From: Alloyangia pacifica
GTDB lineage: Bacteria; Pseudomonadota; Alphaproteobacteria; Rhodobacterales; Rhodobacteraceae
NCBI RefSeq assembly: GCF_003111685.1
Contig: NZ_CP022191.1
Coordinates: forward strand, 124,001 to 188,000
DNA length: 64,000 nucleotides
Direction of reading: 5' to 3'
Made by a program: the position numbers and the translations under genes. The notes beneath the pieces were generated by a model that did not search any database, was not told the DNA's origin, and worked only from the letters and a program-made list of their open reading frames with translations. This document shows positions 9,831-19,079 of this stretch, piece after piece (positions within the stretch are counted from its first letter, which is position 1; each line of letters opens with the position of its first letter).

Positions 9831-11352
9831 CCGCGATGCCGCCGCCGACTGGCTGGCGCGGAGCCGCGCCGCCGTCGCTGCCACGCCACTGGCCCCCGAG
9901 TCGCTTGCCGTCGGCCGGGTTGAGCGCGTGGCGGACGGCATCGCGCAGGTGTCGGGCCTGCCCGACATCGCGCTCGGCGCGCTGGTCCGGTTCGAGGGCG
10001 GACAGCTCGGGTTTGCCCACAGCCTCGGGATCAGCGAGATCGACGTGGTGATCTGCGACGACGCCAGCGCGATCGAGGCCGGGCAGCGGGTGATCGACAC
10101 GGGCGGCGTGCTCGAGGTTCCGGTGGGCGAGGCCCTGCTGGGCCGGGTGATCGACCCGCTGGGCCGCCCGCTCGACGACGGGGCACCCCTGCCAAGCTGG
10201 CCGACGCTGCCGATCGAACGTCCGGCCCCGGCTATCATCGACCGCAGCGAGGTGACCGAGCCGCTCGAAACCGGCGTGCTGGTCGTCGACAGCCTGTTCT
10301 CGATCGGCCGCGGCCAGCGCGAGCTCATTGTCGGCGACCGAGCCACGGGGAAGACCTCGCTCGCCGTCGATGCGATCATCAACCAGCGCGAAAGCGACGT
10401 GATCTGCGTCTACGTCGCCATCGGCCAGCCCGCCGCGGCGGTGCAGCGGGTGATCGAAGCGGTGCACCGCCACGGCGCGCCCGAGCGCTGCGTCTACGTC
10501 GTGGGCGGCGCCGCAACCAGCCCGGGCCTGCAATGGATCGCCCCCTTCGCCGGCATGACCATCGCTGAGTATTTCCGCGACCGCGGCCAACACGCGCTGA
10601 TCGTTCTCGACGATCTCACGCGCCACGCCGCGACACACCGCGAACTGGCGCTGCTGACCCGTGAGCCGCCGGGCCGCGAGGCCTATCCGGGAGACATCTT
10701 CTATCTGCACGCGCGGCTGCTCGAACGCGCCGCCAAGCTCTCGCCCGAGCTCGGCGGCGGATCACTGACCGCGCTGCCAATCGCCGAGACCGACGCCGGC
10801 AATCTCTCGGCCTATATCCCGACCAACCTGATCTCGATCACCGATGGTCAGATCGTTCTCGACACCACCCTCTTCGCTGCCAGCCACCGCCCGGCGGTCG
10901 ACGTCGGCCTCTCGGTCAGCCGCGTCGGGGGCAAGGCGCAATGGCCCTCGCTGCGGCAGGTCTCGGGGCGGGTACGGCTCGACTACGCGCAATTTCAGGA
11001 ACTCGAGATGTTCACCCGTTTCGGCGGCGTCCCCAACGCGCGCGTGCAGGGCCGGATCGAGCGCGGCAAGCGCATCCGCGCGCTGCTGACCCAGCCGCGC
11101 TTCTCGGGGCTATCGATGGTCGGGCAAGTGGCGATCCTCGCCGCGCTGGCGGGCGGCGTGCTGGACGGTGTCTCGCCAGCGCGGATCCCCGAACTGCGCC
11201 GCCGCCTGCCAGGCTGGCTCGAGGGCACCGCCGGGGATGAGGTGTCATCCGTGCGCGCCTCGGGCCGGTTGGACGCGGCGCCGAGGGCCGCGCTTGTCGC
11301 GGCCGTGGCGGCACTCGTCAAGGACATGGCCCGCGGCGGAGAGGTGCAGTGA
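9823..11352 (+). CDS. atpA: N-ATPase F1 alpha subunit AtpA
   Basis: 509 residues from ATG 9823. The P-loop is GDRATGKT (171-178). Other alpha-type features are [34 protein letters not shown], the [22 protein letters not shown] block, and the arginine-finger strand [12 protein letters not shown]. Non-catalytic nucleotide-binding subunit of the F1 hexamer. The N-terminus is compact. The stop overlaps atpG as GTGA. Confidence 0.96.
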   Translation: MADRDAAADWLARSRAAVAATPLAPESLAVGRVERVADGIAQVSGLPDIALGALVRFEGGQLGFAHSLGISEIDVVICDDASAIEAGQRVIDTGGVLEVPVGEALLGRVIDPLGRPLDDGAPLPSWPTLPIERPAPAIIDRSEVTEPLETGVLVVDSLFSIGRGQRELIVGDRATGKTSLAVDAIINQRESDVICVYVAIGQPAAAVQRVIEAVHRHGAPERCVYVVGGAATSPGLQWIAPFAGMTIAEYFRDRGQHALIVLDDLTRHAATHRELALLTREPPGREAYPGDIFYLHARLLERAAKLSPELGGGSLTALPIAETDAGNLSAYIPTNLISITDGQIVLDTTLFAASHRPAVDVGLSVSRVGGKAQWPSLRQVSGRVRLDYAQFQELEMFTRFGGVPNARVQGRIERGKRIRALLTQPRFSGLSMVGQVAILAALAGGVLDGVSPARIPELRRRLPGWLEGTAGDEVSSVRASGRLDAAPRAALVAAVAALVKDMARGGEVQ

Positions 11353-12197
11353 CCGGCCGGCTCGCCGAAGTCAAAGGGCGGATCGGCTCGGTCCGCAAGC
11401 TGGGCGCGGTCATCGGCGCGATGCGCGGCATCGCCAGTGCGCGGGTGCAGGACGCCACGCAACACGTCGCCGCGATCCGCGCCTATGCCGAGACCATCGG
11501 AGACGCCATCGCCGAGGCGCTGGTCCTCCTGCCCTCTGCCGCGAGCGCGGGGGCGCATGTGCAGGCGAGCCAGCGCCACGCGGTCATCCTCATGGCCGCC
11601 GAGCAGGGGTTCGCAGGCACTTACAACGAGCAGGTCTTCGACGCGGCCGCATCCCTGCTGAACGCGCCGCACGTCCTTTTTCTCGTCGGCGACCGAGGCG
11701 TGCTGATCGCCGGCGAGCGGCATCACCCGCCGCATTGGAGCGATGCGATGATCGCCCACCCGGCGCAGGCGGGGCCATTGGTCTCGCGCCTCGCCGACGC
11801 GCTTCTTGGCATGCTGGCCTCGGCCGAGATCACCCATGTCACGGTCGTCCACGCCATTCCGGTCGGCACCGGAAGCATCGAGATCGTGACCCGGCGCGTG
11901 CTGCCCTTCGACTACGCCCGGTTCCCGCCACCCGCCGCGCAGGTCTCGCCGAGGATCACCTTGCCCGCGGACCGGCTGCTCGCCCGGCTGGTGGAGGAAT
12001 ATATCGTCGCCGAACTTCTCGAGGCGGTGATGCTGGCCTTCGTCGCCGAGAATGTCGCCCGCATGCGGGCGATGATCTCGGCGCAGGACAACGTCTCGGA
12101 GACGCTGGATGCCCTCGTCGGCACCGCAAGGCGGCTGCGGCAGGAAGAGATCACCGAGGAAATTGTCGAACTCGCAGCGGGCCACCCGCGGGATTGA
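11349..12197 (+). CDS. atpG: N-ATPase F1 gamma subunit AtpG
   Basis: 282 residues starting at GTG 11349 (GTGA overlap with atpA). The N-terminal coiled-coil helix ([21 protein letters not shown]) and the C-terminal helix ([20 protein letters not shown]) are the two halves of the rotor shaft. The middle contains a Rossmann-like region ([21 protein letters not shown]). This is the last gene of the operon, as in other atpDCQRBEFAG sets. Sequence conservation in the middle is low, as is usual for gamma. Confidence 0.93.
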   Translation: MTGRLAEVKGRIGSVRKLGAVIGAMRGIASARVQDATQHVAAIRAYAETIGDAIAEALVLLPSAASAGAHVQASQRHAVILMAAEQGFAGTYNEQVFDAAASLLNAPHVLFLVGDRGVLIAGERHHPPHWSDAMIAHPAQAGPLVSRLADALLGMLASAEITHVTVVHAIPVGTGSIEIVTRRVLPFDYARFPPPAAQVSPRITLPADRLLARLVEEYIVAELLEAVMLAFVAENVARMRAMISAQDNVSETLDALVGTARRLRQEEITEEIVELAAGHPRD

Positions 12198-12282
12198 GTC
12201 GCGCGGACCGCCGGTTTCGGAGTGAGGCGGCGCGGGCACGGATAGGTGCGGAGAGCCTGGTGCCCGGAGCTCAGGTTGGCCT

Positions 12283-12301
12283 CCTGTGAGTTCGTCACAG
12301 G
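12283..12301 (+). terminator. Possible terminator hairpin after the N-ATPase operon
   Basis: A perfect 7-bp stem, CCTGTGA (12283-12289) and TCACAGG (12295-12301), with a five-base loop, 86 bases after the atpG stop. There is no T-run, so factor-independent termination is doubtful. Confidence 0.35.
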
Positions 12302-12450
12302 TCAGGGGAGCTTTCCCGGCGACCGCATTCCGCTTCGATCCCGAGGCCATGGAGGACACCTGCCCGGGCGCAAGGACCACGACGTTCCCCGAAAATCTCC
12401 TTGCGGTGCTTCCCAAGCCGAACGGCCACGCAGGCACCGATCCCGCCTTC

Positions 12451-13179
12451 TTAGGTCACCGGTGCCTTGGCCAGCCCCTTGCCGAGGATGGGTCCGGTCG
12501 GAAGGTTGGTCGGCGAGCCGCCAGCGGGCTCGAAGGTGATCTCGTAGAGCTGCGCCGGATGCGGCTCGGGCAGGCCTTCTATGCTCAACACGCGTGACAG
12601 GCCAGTGGAGAGCAGACCCAGCGAAACGGGCGGGCCATCTTCTTCGGGCTTGGTCCAGACCTGCATCACCTGGCCGGTGGGCACGTCGGGCCGCTCGAGC
12701 AGGGTCACGCGGGTGGTGTTGTCCGGGCCGCTTTCGACAAGCGCGATGGCTTCGCCGCGGTCATCCAGCAGCACCGCCACGACCAAGGGGTCAGAGGGCG
12801 AAAGCAGCGACCAGCCGAGCAGTCCGGCCAGCAGCAGGCTGGCGGCTATCCCGGTCACGGCCGCGCTGCGCCAGCGGTTCAGGCGCGCGCGCAGCGGCGC
12901 AAGCTCGATCACCTCGGCGCCAGCCGTTCCAGGCTCCGGGCGGGGCGACGTTTCATCGGGGAGATCCAGCCGGGGCGCGAGACGCTCCCAGAAACCGTCC
13001 GGCAGCGGATGCTCCTCGGCGGTCTCGTCGAGCGGGGCGAAGCGGTCACGCGCCCGTGCAAGCCGCGCCGCCACCTCGGGATCGCGCGCGGCAAGTTCCT
13101 CCAGCCGCGCGGTATCCGCCTCCGAGGCGAGCCCGAGCACGACCTCGTCGATCAGCAGGTCAAGAGAACGCTCCGTCAT
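12451..13179 (-). CDS. RskA-type anti-sigma factor (pair 1)
   Basis: 242 residues. The cytoplasmic N-terminus has a ZAS-like helix set (LDLLIDEVVLGLASEADTAR, LAARDPEVAARLARARDRFA). One membrane helix follows (AVTGIAASLLLAGLLGWSLL), then a periplasmic RskA C-terminal domain ending with EPAGGSPTNLPTGPIL. The start ATG 13179 overlaps the sigma gene stop by four bases, the classic coupled sigma/anti-sigma arrangement. It should hold the sigma factor encoded at 13176-13706 at the membrane until a signal releases it, typically by proteolysis. Confidence 0.9.
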   Translation of the reverse strand: MTERSLDLLIDEVVLGLASEADTARLEELAARDPEVAARLARARDRFAPLDETAEEHPLPDGFWERLAPRLDLPDETSPRPEPGTAGAEVIELAPLRARLNRWRSAAVTGIAASLLLAGLLGWSLLSPSDPLVVAVLLDDRGEAIALVESGPDNTTRVTLLERPDVPTGQVMQVWTKPEEDGPPVSLGLLSTGLSRVLSIEGLPEPHPAQLYEITFEPAGGSPTNLPTGPILGKGLAKAPVT

Positions 13180-13706
13180 GACAGACACTCCCTCAGCTTG
13201 AGAAGGCCGCGGCGGATACGTGCCTTCACCGTGCCCAGCGGCGTTGCCAGCCGCCCGGCGATCTCGCCGTGGCTGTGCCCAAGCACGTAGGAGGACAGGA
13301 TTGCACGCCGTGTCGCCTCATCAAGCCCCTCCAGACAGCCGCGCAGATCGGCCGTCGTGGGCAGCCGGTCGAAGGCCGCATCGACCAGGGCGCCCTCGGA
13401 GGCCCGGTCGATGGCCTGCGGTTCGGTCGGCATTTCACGGTCCTCGCTGCGCAGCATGGTCAGGCAGCGGTTGCGCAGGATGGTGTAGAGCCAGCCCTTG
13501 GCGCTGCCCCGGCTCTCGTCGAACTGATGCGCCCGGCGCCAGACCAGCACGAGAGCCTCCTGCACCGCGTCCTCGGCAAGGTCGATCCGGCCCAGCATGC
13601 GACGCGCGACACCGAGCATGCGCCCACCCTCCGCCGTCATGATCCCGCGCAGGGCGGATTTGTCGCCCCCGGCGCAGGCCCTGATCAAGGCTGCATGATC
13701 CGTCAC
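13176..13706 (-). CDS. ECF RNA polymerase sigma factor (pair 1)
   Basis: 176 residues from GTG 13706. Region 2 is visible as MLGRIDLAEDAVQEALVLVW and RGSAKGWLYTILRNRCLTML, and region 4 as VLGHSHGEIAGRLATPLGTV with KARIRRGLLKLRECLS. It is a SigK-like ECF factor. The cognate anti-sigma follows with an ATGA overlap. Its own transcription may be uncoupled from the DUF4394 gene upstream by the hairpin at 13851-13881. Confidence 0.93.
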   Translation of the reverse strand: MTDHAALIRACAGGDKSALRGIMTAEGGRMLGVARRMLGRIDLAEDAVQEALVLVWRRAHQFDESRGSAKGWLYTILRNRCLTMLRSEDREMPTEPQAIDRASEGALVDAAFDRLPTTADLRGCLEGLDEATRRAILSSYVLGHSHGEIAGRLATPLGTVKARIRRGLLKLRECLS

Positions 13707-13850
13707 GTGACTACCTGCTCTCCCTGTGCCGCCCTCTTGCGTTGCGGCGATGGACCTACGGCTAGAGACCGTTTGCGGGCCTGTCAATTTGCACAAGATG
13801 GCAGGGCGGGATGCGCGATGAGACGTTGCCGATTTGCGTGACCCCTTCGA

Positions 13851-13881
13851 GTCGGGCGCAGGCATGCAGCCTGCGCCCGAC
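13851..13881 (-). terminator. Strong hairpin after the DUF4394 gene
   Basis: A perfect 12-bp stem (GTCGGGCGCAGG, 13851-13862, with its complement 13870-13881) and a 7-base loop, 20 bases after the DUF4394 stop in the minus direction. There is no clear U-tract, but stem stability and position fit a terminator separating this gene from the downstream sigma gene. Confidence 0.6.
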
Positions 13882-13900
13882 ATGGACGTCTCGAGACGCC

Positions 13901-14707
13901 TCACATCTCCGCGGTCATGAAGGTGATGTCGCGCAGCATCGCGCCGTCAGCGCCCTCGATATCCCAGCTTTCCTGCACGGAGCCATCCTCGAGCGAGACG
14001 GTGTGCAACTGACCCGCGGCCACGAGCCAGGCGGTGTTGGTGCCCTCGGCATCGGTGGCGATATCGAAGGCATAGTGATCCGCGCCGTCGATGCCCAGCT
14101 TGCCGACCGCCGCCAGCGTGCCGTCATTGGGTGAAGTCTGTTGGATCAGCGCGACGATGGTGCTGTCGATGTCATACATCGCGGTACTCTCGGGCTTGCC
14201 GAAACTGTTGATATAGGCCGCGGCGACGATGGCCGGGCCCTCGCCCGCATGCATGTCGGCCTCCTCGAAGGCCAGCGAGCCGTCCACCGTCACGGCACCG
14301 CTTTCGATGTCGACGCGGTGGTTGGTGGTGCCCGACATGAAGCGCAGCTTGTCGGCCATCGGGTTGAAGTCGACGATCACAGGCGCATCGCCTTCGATCG
14401 GCAGCTCCTTGTCCATGGTCGAGATCACGGTGGCGGCCCCGGTCTCGGGGTCGATCTCCACGATCTCGAAGGTGTCGGTGACGCCGATCAGCTGCCCGTT
14501 CGAGGGGCGCAGGTCGATGCCCAGAAGCCGGTCGACGCCGGTGACTTCCATGGACTCCGTCACCTTGGCAGAGCTCGTGTCGATCACGTGCAGCATCTTG
14601 TCTCCGCTGAGCCCGATCGCGGTCATCGCGCCATGATCATCGGCCAGCGCGCCGGTGGCGGCAGAGGTGGTCAGCAGCAGGGTCAGGGCGGAAAATGTCT
14701 TGTGCAT
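13901..14707 (-). CDS. Secreted DUF4394-domain protein
   Basis: 268 residues with a signal peptide (FSALTLLLTTSAATGALA); ATG 14707 lies behind AGGAGACC. The mature part is a single DUF4394-type beta-propeller-like domain with repeated short strands (LLGIDLRPSNGQLIGVTD, FNPMADKLRFMSGTTNHRVD, AAYINSFGKPESTAMYDID). Members are often found beside ECF sigma/anti-sigma pairs. Here it sits directly upstream of pair 1 and downstream of the fasciclin gene. It is likely periplasmic or exported; the biochemical role is unknown. Confidence 0.83.
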   Translation of the reverse strand: MHKTFSALTLLLTTSAATGALADDHGAMTAIGLSGDKMLHVIDTSSAKVTESMEVTGVDRLLGIDLRPSNGQLIGVTDTFEIVEIDPETGAATVISTMDKELPIEGDAPVIVDFNPMADKLRFMSGTTNHRVDIESGAVTVDGSLAFEEADMHAGEGPAIVAAAYINSFGKPESTAMYDIDSTIVALIQQTSPNDGTLAAVGKLGIDGADHYAFDIATDAEGTNTAWLVAAGQLHTVSLEDGSVQESWDIEGADGAMLRDITFMTAEM

Positions 14708-15023
14708 CGTTGGTCTCCTCAGGTCGCGAGCGCGGCCAGTCCGCGGGCTCGATACCCCTAGGACTCGGGCCCGGGCCCGTTTGGATGCATCTGGGACAAA
14801 TTTTATTTTGGAGTGCTTTTGTCGGCCAGGTGCCGGCGTACGGCTGCGCGGAGCCCAGCAGCATCCATTCCATGCCCGGCTCCAAGAGCATTTCTGAAAG
14901 CCGCGTAGGGTGCGGGCGGGGTCCAACAGCGTTTGCCACGGTTGGTCTGCGGTCGTTCGCCCGCCAGCGACGAAAAAAAGAGCGCCGCGCGCCTGTCCGT
15001 TTGGCCAAGAGGCAGGGTGGCAT

Positions 15024-15054
15024 GCGCCCGCGGCACGCATGAGGCCGCGGGCGC
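15024..15054 (-). terminator. Hairpin after the fasciclin gene
   Basis: A perfect 11-bp GC stem (GCGCCCGCGGC 15024-15034 and its complement 15044-15054) with a 9-base loop, 17 bases after the fasciclin stop on the minus strand. It lacks a T-run. Likely terminator. Confidence 0.6.
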
Positions 15055-15071
15055 CATTGTCCTAGGCGCGC

Positions 15072-15635
15072 TTACTTGGGCACCAGCACGTGGTCGACCA
15101 CGTGGATCACACCATTCGACTGATCGACATCGGCGATCGTCACCCGGGCAACCGTGCCGCTTTCATCATAGATATAGAGCATCCCGTCCTTCATGCGTGC
15201 GGACAACGCGTCGCCCGAAACGGTCGTGAAGTTCGCCAGCCCGTCAGAGCTCGCCCGTGCCTTCTGCACGATCTTCGCGGCGGTCCAGTCGCCGGCGAGC
15301 ACATGCGCCGTCAGAACCTTGGTCAGCATCGCCTTGTTTTCGGGCTTGAGCAGTGTCTCCACCGTTCCGGCCGGAAGCATCTCGAAGGCGGCGTTTGTCG
15401 GCGCGAACACCGTGAACGGGCCAGGGCCCTGAAGAGTCTCGACCAGGCCGGCGGCCTGAACCGCGGCGACCAAGGTCGTGTGATCGGCGGAGTTTACCGC
15501 ATTCTCGACGATGTTCTTGGATTCGTACATCGGCGCGCCGCCGACCATCGGGTTTGCGGCAAAGGTCGGGGCCGTAAAGCCAAGGGTCGCGACGAGGCCG
15601 AGGGCGAGTGCGGCGGTGCAGTTGATGTTGGTCAT
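15072..15635 (-). CDS. Secreted fasciclin (FAS1) domain protein
   Basis: 187 residues; ATG 15635 with GGAGGAAA upstream. A signal peptide (LALGLVATLGFTAPTFA) is followed by one FAS1 domain. The conserved H1 box is visible as GPFTVFAPTNAAFEMLP and the H2 box as NGVIHVVDHVLVPK. FAS1 proteins act in adhesion or extracellular matrix. The gene follows the second ECF sigma/anti-sigma pair in the same direction after a 100-base gap that begins with a GGAAC element (15725-15729) right behind the anti-sigma stop, so it may have an ECF-dependent promoter (inference). Confidence 0.92.
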   Translation of the reverse strand: MTNINCTAALALGLVATLGFTAPTFAANPMVGGAPMYESKNIVENAVNSADHTTLVAAVQAAGLVETLQGPGPFTVFAPTNAAFEMLPAGTVETLLKPENKAMLTKVLTAHVLAGDWTAAKIVQKARASSDGLANFTTVSGDALSARMKDGMLYIYDESGTVARVTIADVDQSNGVIHVVDHVLVPK

Positions 15636-15735
15636 GGTGTTTCCTCCAGAATGCGCCGGTTCCGTCCGGGGCTGCAGAGGATACGAAGGCGCGATTGACC
15701 GCGTTGCACCAAGACGTGGAAAAAGTTCCGCGGCG

Positions 15736-16431
15736 CTAGAGGCTCGGGATCTGCGCTGTTGCCAGCACCGGTCCGCTCGGGCCCGCCACGGGCGATCCCC
15801 CCGCCGGCTCCAGGCTGACCGCCAGCACATCGCCGGCGCGCACCTCTGCGCTCACCTCGGTCGTGCGCGGGGCGAGCAGTCCGAGGGAGGCGACCTGCCC
15901 ATCGCGGATCAGCCACAGCTGATAGGACCGCCCCTCGGGGTCGGGTGCATCGGACAGGCGGCGAAAGACCAGCCTTTGGCTGTCGCCGCGGACAGCGATC
16001 TGCAGGTCCGGCGCGGCGAGCTCTGCCAGATGGGTGCCGGGTCGGTACAGGGGCACGCCCCAGATCGCTACGAGCGCCACAACCGCCGCCACGGCCAGCC
16101 CGAGAAGAACTGAAACTCCACGTCTCTGCGCGGCGACCCCGGACCCGTCCTCCCGGCCTGTGGCTGCCCGACGCAGCCAGCCGAACACGCCGCCGCGCTG
16201 CGGCGGGGGCGCCCCGAAAAGCCTGTGTTCGGCCCGGTCCAGCACGGCGGAAGGTGGCTCAATGGCTGCGAACTCGACGTTCAATTCCGAGAAGCGCGCC
16301 TGCCACATCTCGACCTCCCGCGCGAAGGCCGGATCGCGGATGATCCGGTCCTCGGCCCGCGCGCGATCCTCGGCCGAGGCAAGCCCCAGCACGTAGTCCG
16401 CCGCGAGATCGGGGGTCTCGTCTTCGGTCAT
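15736..16431 (-). CDS. RskA-type anti-sigma factor (pair 2)
   Basis: 231 residues; ATG 16431 overlaps the sigma stop (ATGA). The N-terminal helix DLAADYVLGLASAEDRARAE and EVEMWQARFSELN form the sigma-binding part. A membrane helix (VSVLLGLAVAAVVALVAIW) is followed by a periplasmic domain ending VSLEPAGGSPVAGPSGPVLA. The C-terminal EPAGGSP motif is shared with the pair 1 protein. It should inhibit the sigma factor encoded at 16428-16985. Confidence 0.92.
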   Translation of the reverse strand: MTEDETPDLAADYVLGLASAEDRARAEDRIIRDPAFAREVEMWQARFSELNVEFAAIEPPSAVLDRAEHRLFGAPPPQRGGVFGWLRRAATGREDGSGVAAQRRGVSVLLGLAVAAVVALVAIWGVPLYRPGTHLAELAAPDLQIAVRGDSQRLVFRRLSDAPDPEGRSYQLWLIRDGQVASLGLLAPRTTEVSAEVRAGDVLAVSLEPAGGSPVAGPSGPVLATAQIPSL

Positions 16432-16985
16432 GCGTCCATGCACTCCTTGAGCTTGCGCAGGCCGCGATGCAGCCAGCTGCGCAGGGTGTTCAGCGGGATC
16501 CCGAAGGTGCTCGCAATGTCGTCGTAGCTGCGCCCGTCAAGATAGGCACTCCGAATGGCGGTGGCACGATCCGTGTCGAGCGTTGCGAGGCAATCGGCGA
16601 TGCGCCGCGCCTCGTCCTTCATCTCGACGAGGGTTTCCGGCCCCGGCCCGGCGTCGGCAACCTCCAACATGGCCGTATCGTTGGAACGGGCGGCTTCGCG
16701 TCGCAGCGCGGCCTTGCGCGACCGCAGGCGATCGAGGCAATGGTTGCGCGCGACGGTCACAATCCAAGACATCGGCTGGCCGCGCATGGGATCGAACTGA
16801 TGCGCCTTGCTCCACAGCTTGACCATGATCTCCTGCAACGCGTCTTCCGCTTCGGCCCTGTCCTTGAGCATACGAAGACAGACCCCGAAAAGTTTCGGGC
16901 CGGCTTCGGAATAGAGGTTGCGCAGCGCGGCCCGCTCCCCCTGCGCCATGCGCAAGAGGACGTCAGCCAGCGGTTCCTCGGTCAT
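16428..16985 (-). CDS. ECF RNA polymerase sigma factor (pair 2)
   Basis: 185 residues. Region 2: LRMLKDRAEAEDALQEIMVK and PMSWIVTVARNHCLDRLRSR. Region 4: SYDDIASTFGIPLNTLRSWL with HRGLRKLKECMD. It is a SigK-like ECF factor, paralogous to the pair 1 sigma but clearly diverged. First gene of the minus-strand run sigma, anti-sigma, fasciclin, DUF4394. Targets are unknown; local synteny suggests the two secreted proteins. Confidence 0.94.
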   Translation of the reverse strand: MTEEPLADVLLRMAQGERAALRNLYSEAGPKLFGVCLRMLKDRAEAEDALQEIMVKLWSKAHQFDPMRGQPMSWIVTVARNHCLDRLRSRKAALRREAARSNDTAMLEVADAGPGPETLVEMKDEARRIADCLATLDTDRATAIRSAYLDGRSYDDIASTFGIPLNTLRSWLHRGLRKLKECMDA

Positions 16986-17326
16986 GGGTCCCCCTCATCT
17001 TGGGCCAGAACGCATGCCAAAGCGGCCTAATGTCAAGGAAAACGAAAATGATGGCCACCGCCGCCGCGAGATGCTGCAAGTCAGACCGAAAGGACGAAGT
17101 TTTTCCCGCCGCAAGTTTCAGGCCCTTCCGAGCCGGACCTGATCCCGGACGCGCGTCGTATCGCCAACGCTCTAGGCCAAGCGCGCAAAGCATCGGGCCT
17201 TCAAGACGTCCGAACAGAGAGCGATATGATCGCCGCGCCCAAGCCGCCCCGTCGGGCAGGCCCCATCGACCGGAGTTCGAATTCGGTTCCAAATGATGCT
17301 ATGTTCACATTGGCGCGCCGACTGGC
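16986..17326. other. Intergenic stretch upstream of ECF sigma pair 2
   Basis: About 340 bases separating divergent genes. It should contain the sigma promoter (minus strand) and that of the small membrane protein (plus strand). I see no gene, repeat or strong hairpin in it. Confidence 0.4.
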
Positions 17327-17668
17327 GTGTTCTGTCTTGCAAATAATTCTGAATGGAGGACCACCATAGACGCTCATCTGCTGGCCGCCCTGATCCTGAC
17401 GCCCTTCGTGCTCGCGTTCGTCTACGCGGGCGTCCACGAGTACTTGCGATACAAATCGGAGGGCCGCGCGACCTATGGCCTCGTGTTTGATGAAGAGACG
17501 GGCACCTCCTACGTCACAGGGATCGGCGAGGAGGATGAGGGGTTTGACCCTGAGGACTTCGATCCCGGCAACTATAATGACGCTGGGACCACTGACGAGG
17601 TTGGACGGAACACGGGCTCTTCCAACGACGATGCCCTCCCACCACGGACAACCAGCTCCCGAGGCTAA
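17327..17668 (+). CDS. Small acidic single-pass membrane protein, unrecognised
   Basis: The frame opens at GTG 17327, but the only good ribosome site (GGAGG, 17355-17359) precedes an ATA codon at 17366. Starting there, the product would be about 100 residues: a membrane helix (AHLLAALILTPFVLAFVYAG), then HEYLRYKSEGRATYGLVFDE, and a strongly acidic tail (IGEEDEGFDPEDFDPGNYND). The balanced composition after the helix looks like a real coding region. I do not know the family. Either a rare AUA start or a lost ATG would explain the start. Confidence 0.5.
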   Translation: MFCLANNSEWRTTIDAHLLAALILTPFVLAFVYAGVHEYLRYKSEGRATYGLVFDEETGTSYVTGIGEEDEGFDPEDFDPGNYNDAGTTDEVGRNTGSSNDDALPPRTTSSRG

Positions 17669-17855
17669 CTCTCCGATCTCCTGGACCATGCATGGCCTGG
17701 ACGCCGCCTCGGATTGATGCTCGGGCGATCCCCTGCCCTTCGCTGGAGGTGCACAAGCGCCACTTCGTTGCCGCGCCTGTCCTGTGGTAAGGTCGTCGAC
17801 GCGGCTTGCCAGTTGCACTGCGCGCACGTGTCTCGCCCAACGCACGCGCTCCGCG

Positions 17856-18893
17856 TCAGAACCGCGTGATGACCGTCGCCCCGACGGATCGGAACTTGTC
17901 CATGGTCATCAGCGCCTCGGGGGCATCGGCAAGGCTGATCTGCTCCCCCACCAGCCGCGCCGGGTCCAGTTTGCCGCTGGCGACCATGTCCAGCATCGCC
18001 CCATAGCGATGCGCCTGCATCCCGTGAGAGCCGAGCAATTCGATCTCCTGGCCGACGATCTTGGGCATGGGCACCGCGGGCGCCGCGTGCTCGCCGAGCA
18101 TCAGCCCAACCTGCACGTGCTTGCCGCGCGGGCGCAGGCAGAGGATCGAATTGGTCATGGTCACCGGGTGACCGAGCGCATCGAGCGAAACATGCGCGCC
18201 ACCGCGCGTGATCTCGCGGATTGCCCCGGGCACATCTGCCTCGGCACCGTCGATGACGGCCACGGCACCAAGATCCTTGGCCAGCGCCAGCTTGGCCGGG
18301 TCGAGATCGACGCCGATGACGTTTGCACCCACCGCCGCTGCGATCATCACCGCCGAGAGGCCGACCCCGCCGCAGCCGTGCACGGCCACCCATTGCCCGG
18401 CGCTGACCTTGCCCTGGTCGATCACGGCCCGGAAGGAGGTCGCGAAGCGACAGCCGAGGCTCGCCGCGGTCGCAAAATCCATGGTCTCGGGCAGCGCCAC
18501 GAGGTTCAGGTCCGCTTGGTGAATGCCAACATATTCGGCGAAGGACCCCCAGTGGGTGAATCCCGGTTGCTCCTGGTGCAGGCACACCTGCTGCTGCCCC
18601 GCGTGGCACTCCGAACAGCTGCCGCAGCCACAGATGAACGGCACGGTCACCTTGTCGCCCACCTTCCAGGTGACGACATCCTTGCCCACGGCCTCGACCA
18701 CGCCCGCCAACTCGTGCCCGGGAACATGCGGCAGCTCGATGTCGCTGTCGTGGCCCATCCAGCCATGCCAGTCACTGCGGCAAACCCCGGTGGCCATGAC
18801 CCTGAGCACGACACCGTGCGCTTGCGGCGTAGGATCGGCCACGGTGACCAGTTTCGGGGCTTCCCGGAATTTCTCGAAAAAGACGGCTTTCAT
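17856..18893 (-). CDS. Zinc-dependent alcohol dehydrogenase (MDR family)
   Basis: 345 residues from ATG 18893; an upstream ATG at 18935 adds a basic stretch unlike the family. Catalytic zinc and proton-relay residues are in [10 protein letters not shown] and [10 protein letters not shown], and the structural zinc cluster is [17 protein letters not shown]. The NAD(P)-binding turn is [11 protein letters not shown], with the acidic residue in VIGVDLD favouring NAD. It closes the minus-strand catabolic block, 187 bases after the dipeptidase stop, so it may have its own promoter. Probable role: oxidation of an alcohol or aldehyde intermediate; substrate unknown. Confidence 0.88.
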   Translation of the reverse strand: MKAVFFEKFREAPKLVTVADPTPQAHGVVLRVMATGVCRSDWHGWMGHDSDIELPHVPGHELAGVVEAVGKDVVTWKVGDKVTVPFICGCGSCSECHAGQQQVCLHQEQPGFTHWGSFAEYVGIHQADLNLVALPETMDFATAASLGCRFATSFRAVIDQGKVSAGQWVAVHGCGGVGLSAVMIAAAVGANVIGVDLDPAKLALAKDLGAVAVIDGAEADVPGAIREITRGGAHVSLDALGHPVTMTNSILCLRPRGKHVQVGLMLGEHAAPAVPMPKIVGQEIELLGSHGMQAHRYGAMLDMVASGKLDPARLVGEQISLADAPEALMTMDKFRSVGATVITRF

Positions 18894-19079
18894 TGCAGGG
18901 TCTTTCGGCTTTTTGCGTTCATAGATCGCGCGCACGGCGGCGTGGAGGAGAGCCTGCCTGCCAATCCCGGTCCCGCTCGCATGTCTTGCAGCAATTGCGC
19001 TGCGACAAAAAGGGCTCGCGGCACGCCCGACACGTCTCCGGCGCCGGTCCCACGGTGGATTTCGGGGCGCGATCCGGGA

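Noticed and set aside
15725..15729. GGAAC element right behind the anti-sigma stop, as an ECF -35 box for the fasciclin gene
   Set aside because: I could not find a matching -10 element at proper spacing or a shared motif upstream of the other genes of the block, so it is not listed as a promoter.
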